In this document: positions 6,136 through 6,140 of the stretch, one piece after another
Position numbering within the stretch: position 1 is the first letter of the stretch
Layout: each line of letters starts with the position of its first letter
DNA from: Streptosporangiaceae bacterium
Lineage (GTDB): Bacteria; Actinomycetota; Actinomycetes; Streptosporangiales; Streptosporangiaceae
Length of the DNA: 6,140 nucleotides
Direction: 5' to 3'
NCBI GenBank assembly: GCA_025934635.1
Contig: JAICWX010000436.1
Location: forward strand, 1-6,140
Made by a program: the position numbers and the translations under genes
Notes under the pieces: model-generated
Told to the model about the DNA's origin: nothing
Seen by the model: the letters and a program-made list of their open reading frames with translations, nothing else
Databases searched by the model: none

Positions 6136-6140
6136 GGACA
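6114..6140 (-). repeat. Right terminal inverted repeat with terminal transposase site
   Basis: Reads TGTCCCGTCTCAG... on the minus strand and matches the left tip at 23 of 27 positions. The 20-base motif copy occupies 6115-6134. This is the only correctly oriented copy seen at this end, against three at the left end. Confidence 0.9.

Larger units (their letters stand above)
1..6140. mobile_element. Complete Tn7-like (TnsABC/TniQ) transposon, minimal form
   Basis: The first 27 bases and the reverse complement of the last 27 match at 23 positions, with the outer 12 identical (TGTCCCGTCTCA). The 5'-TGT...ACA-3' tips are typical of the Tn7/Tn5053/Mu group. Between them lie tnsA-, tnsB-, tnsC- and tniQ-like genes in the canonical order on one strand, plus one co-translated unknown gene and a small membrane protein gene. 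Presence of both a TnsA-like nuclease and a DDE TnsB, and absence of a resolvase, suggest cut-and-paste movement rather than the cointegrate route of Tn5053-type elements. No cargo of recognisable function is present. All genes appear intact, so the element may be active. The window stops exactly at the tips, so a target-site duplication cannot be tested here. Confidence 0.9.

Noticed and set aside
6051..6140. CRISPR repeat or guide RNA near the right end, as in CRISPR-associated transposons
   Set aside because: The only repeats are the terminal motif copies, in inverted orientation. There is no array, no spacer series and no cas gene in the window.

Overview
The window reads as one complete, minimal Tn7-like (TnsABC-type) transposon. 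It begins with TGTCCCGTCTCA and ends with the reverse complement of that sequence, so the element appears to run from base 1 to base 6140 and no flanking host DNA or target-site duplication can be seen. The strong G+C bias, especially at third codon positions, the frequent GTG starts and the Ala/Arg/Pro-rich proteins point to a high-GC actinomycete (Streptomyces or a relative). This host assignment is an inference from composition and the general look of the proteins.

Layout, left to right, all genes on the + strand: a 76-bp left end with three directly repeated transposase-site-like motifs; a TnsA-like endonuclease (77-886); a TnsB-like DD(35)E transposase (883-2964); a TnsC/TniB-like AAA+ ATPase (2961-4013); a TniQ-like protein whose short TniQ N-terminus is joined to an IS21 IstA-like helix-turn-helix region and which has no cysteine at all (4013-4837); an unrecognised 302-aa protein in the position Tn7 gives to TnsE (4834-5742); a 119-bp gap; a 62-aa two-helix membrane protein (5862-6050); and a 90-bp right end with one terminal site plus a nearly identical inner copy in inverted orientation.

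The five large genes are coupled: each junction contains a GTGA tetranucleotide in which the downstream GTG overlaps the upstream TGA stop (883, 2961, 4010, 4834), so they are probably made from one transcript. By analogy with Tn7, TnsA would cut the 5' ends and TnsB would cut and join the 3' ends (cut-and-paste movement). TnsC would link them to a target selector, and the TniQ-HTH protein and/or the 302-aa protein would choose the site. There is no resolvase, CRISPR array, Cas gene, resistance gene or other recognisable cargo; only the 62-aa membrane protein could be a passenger. The two most notable points are the zinc-finger-free TniQ-HTH fusion with its co-translated unknown partner, and the asymmetric, partly palindromic arrangement of the terminal repeats.
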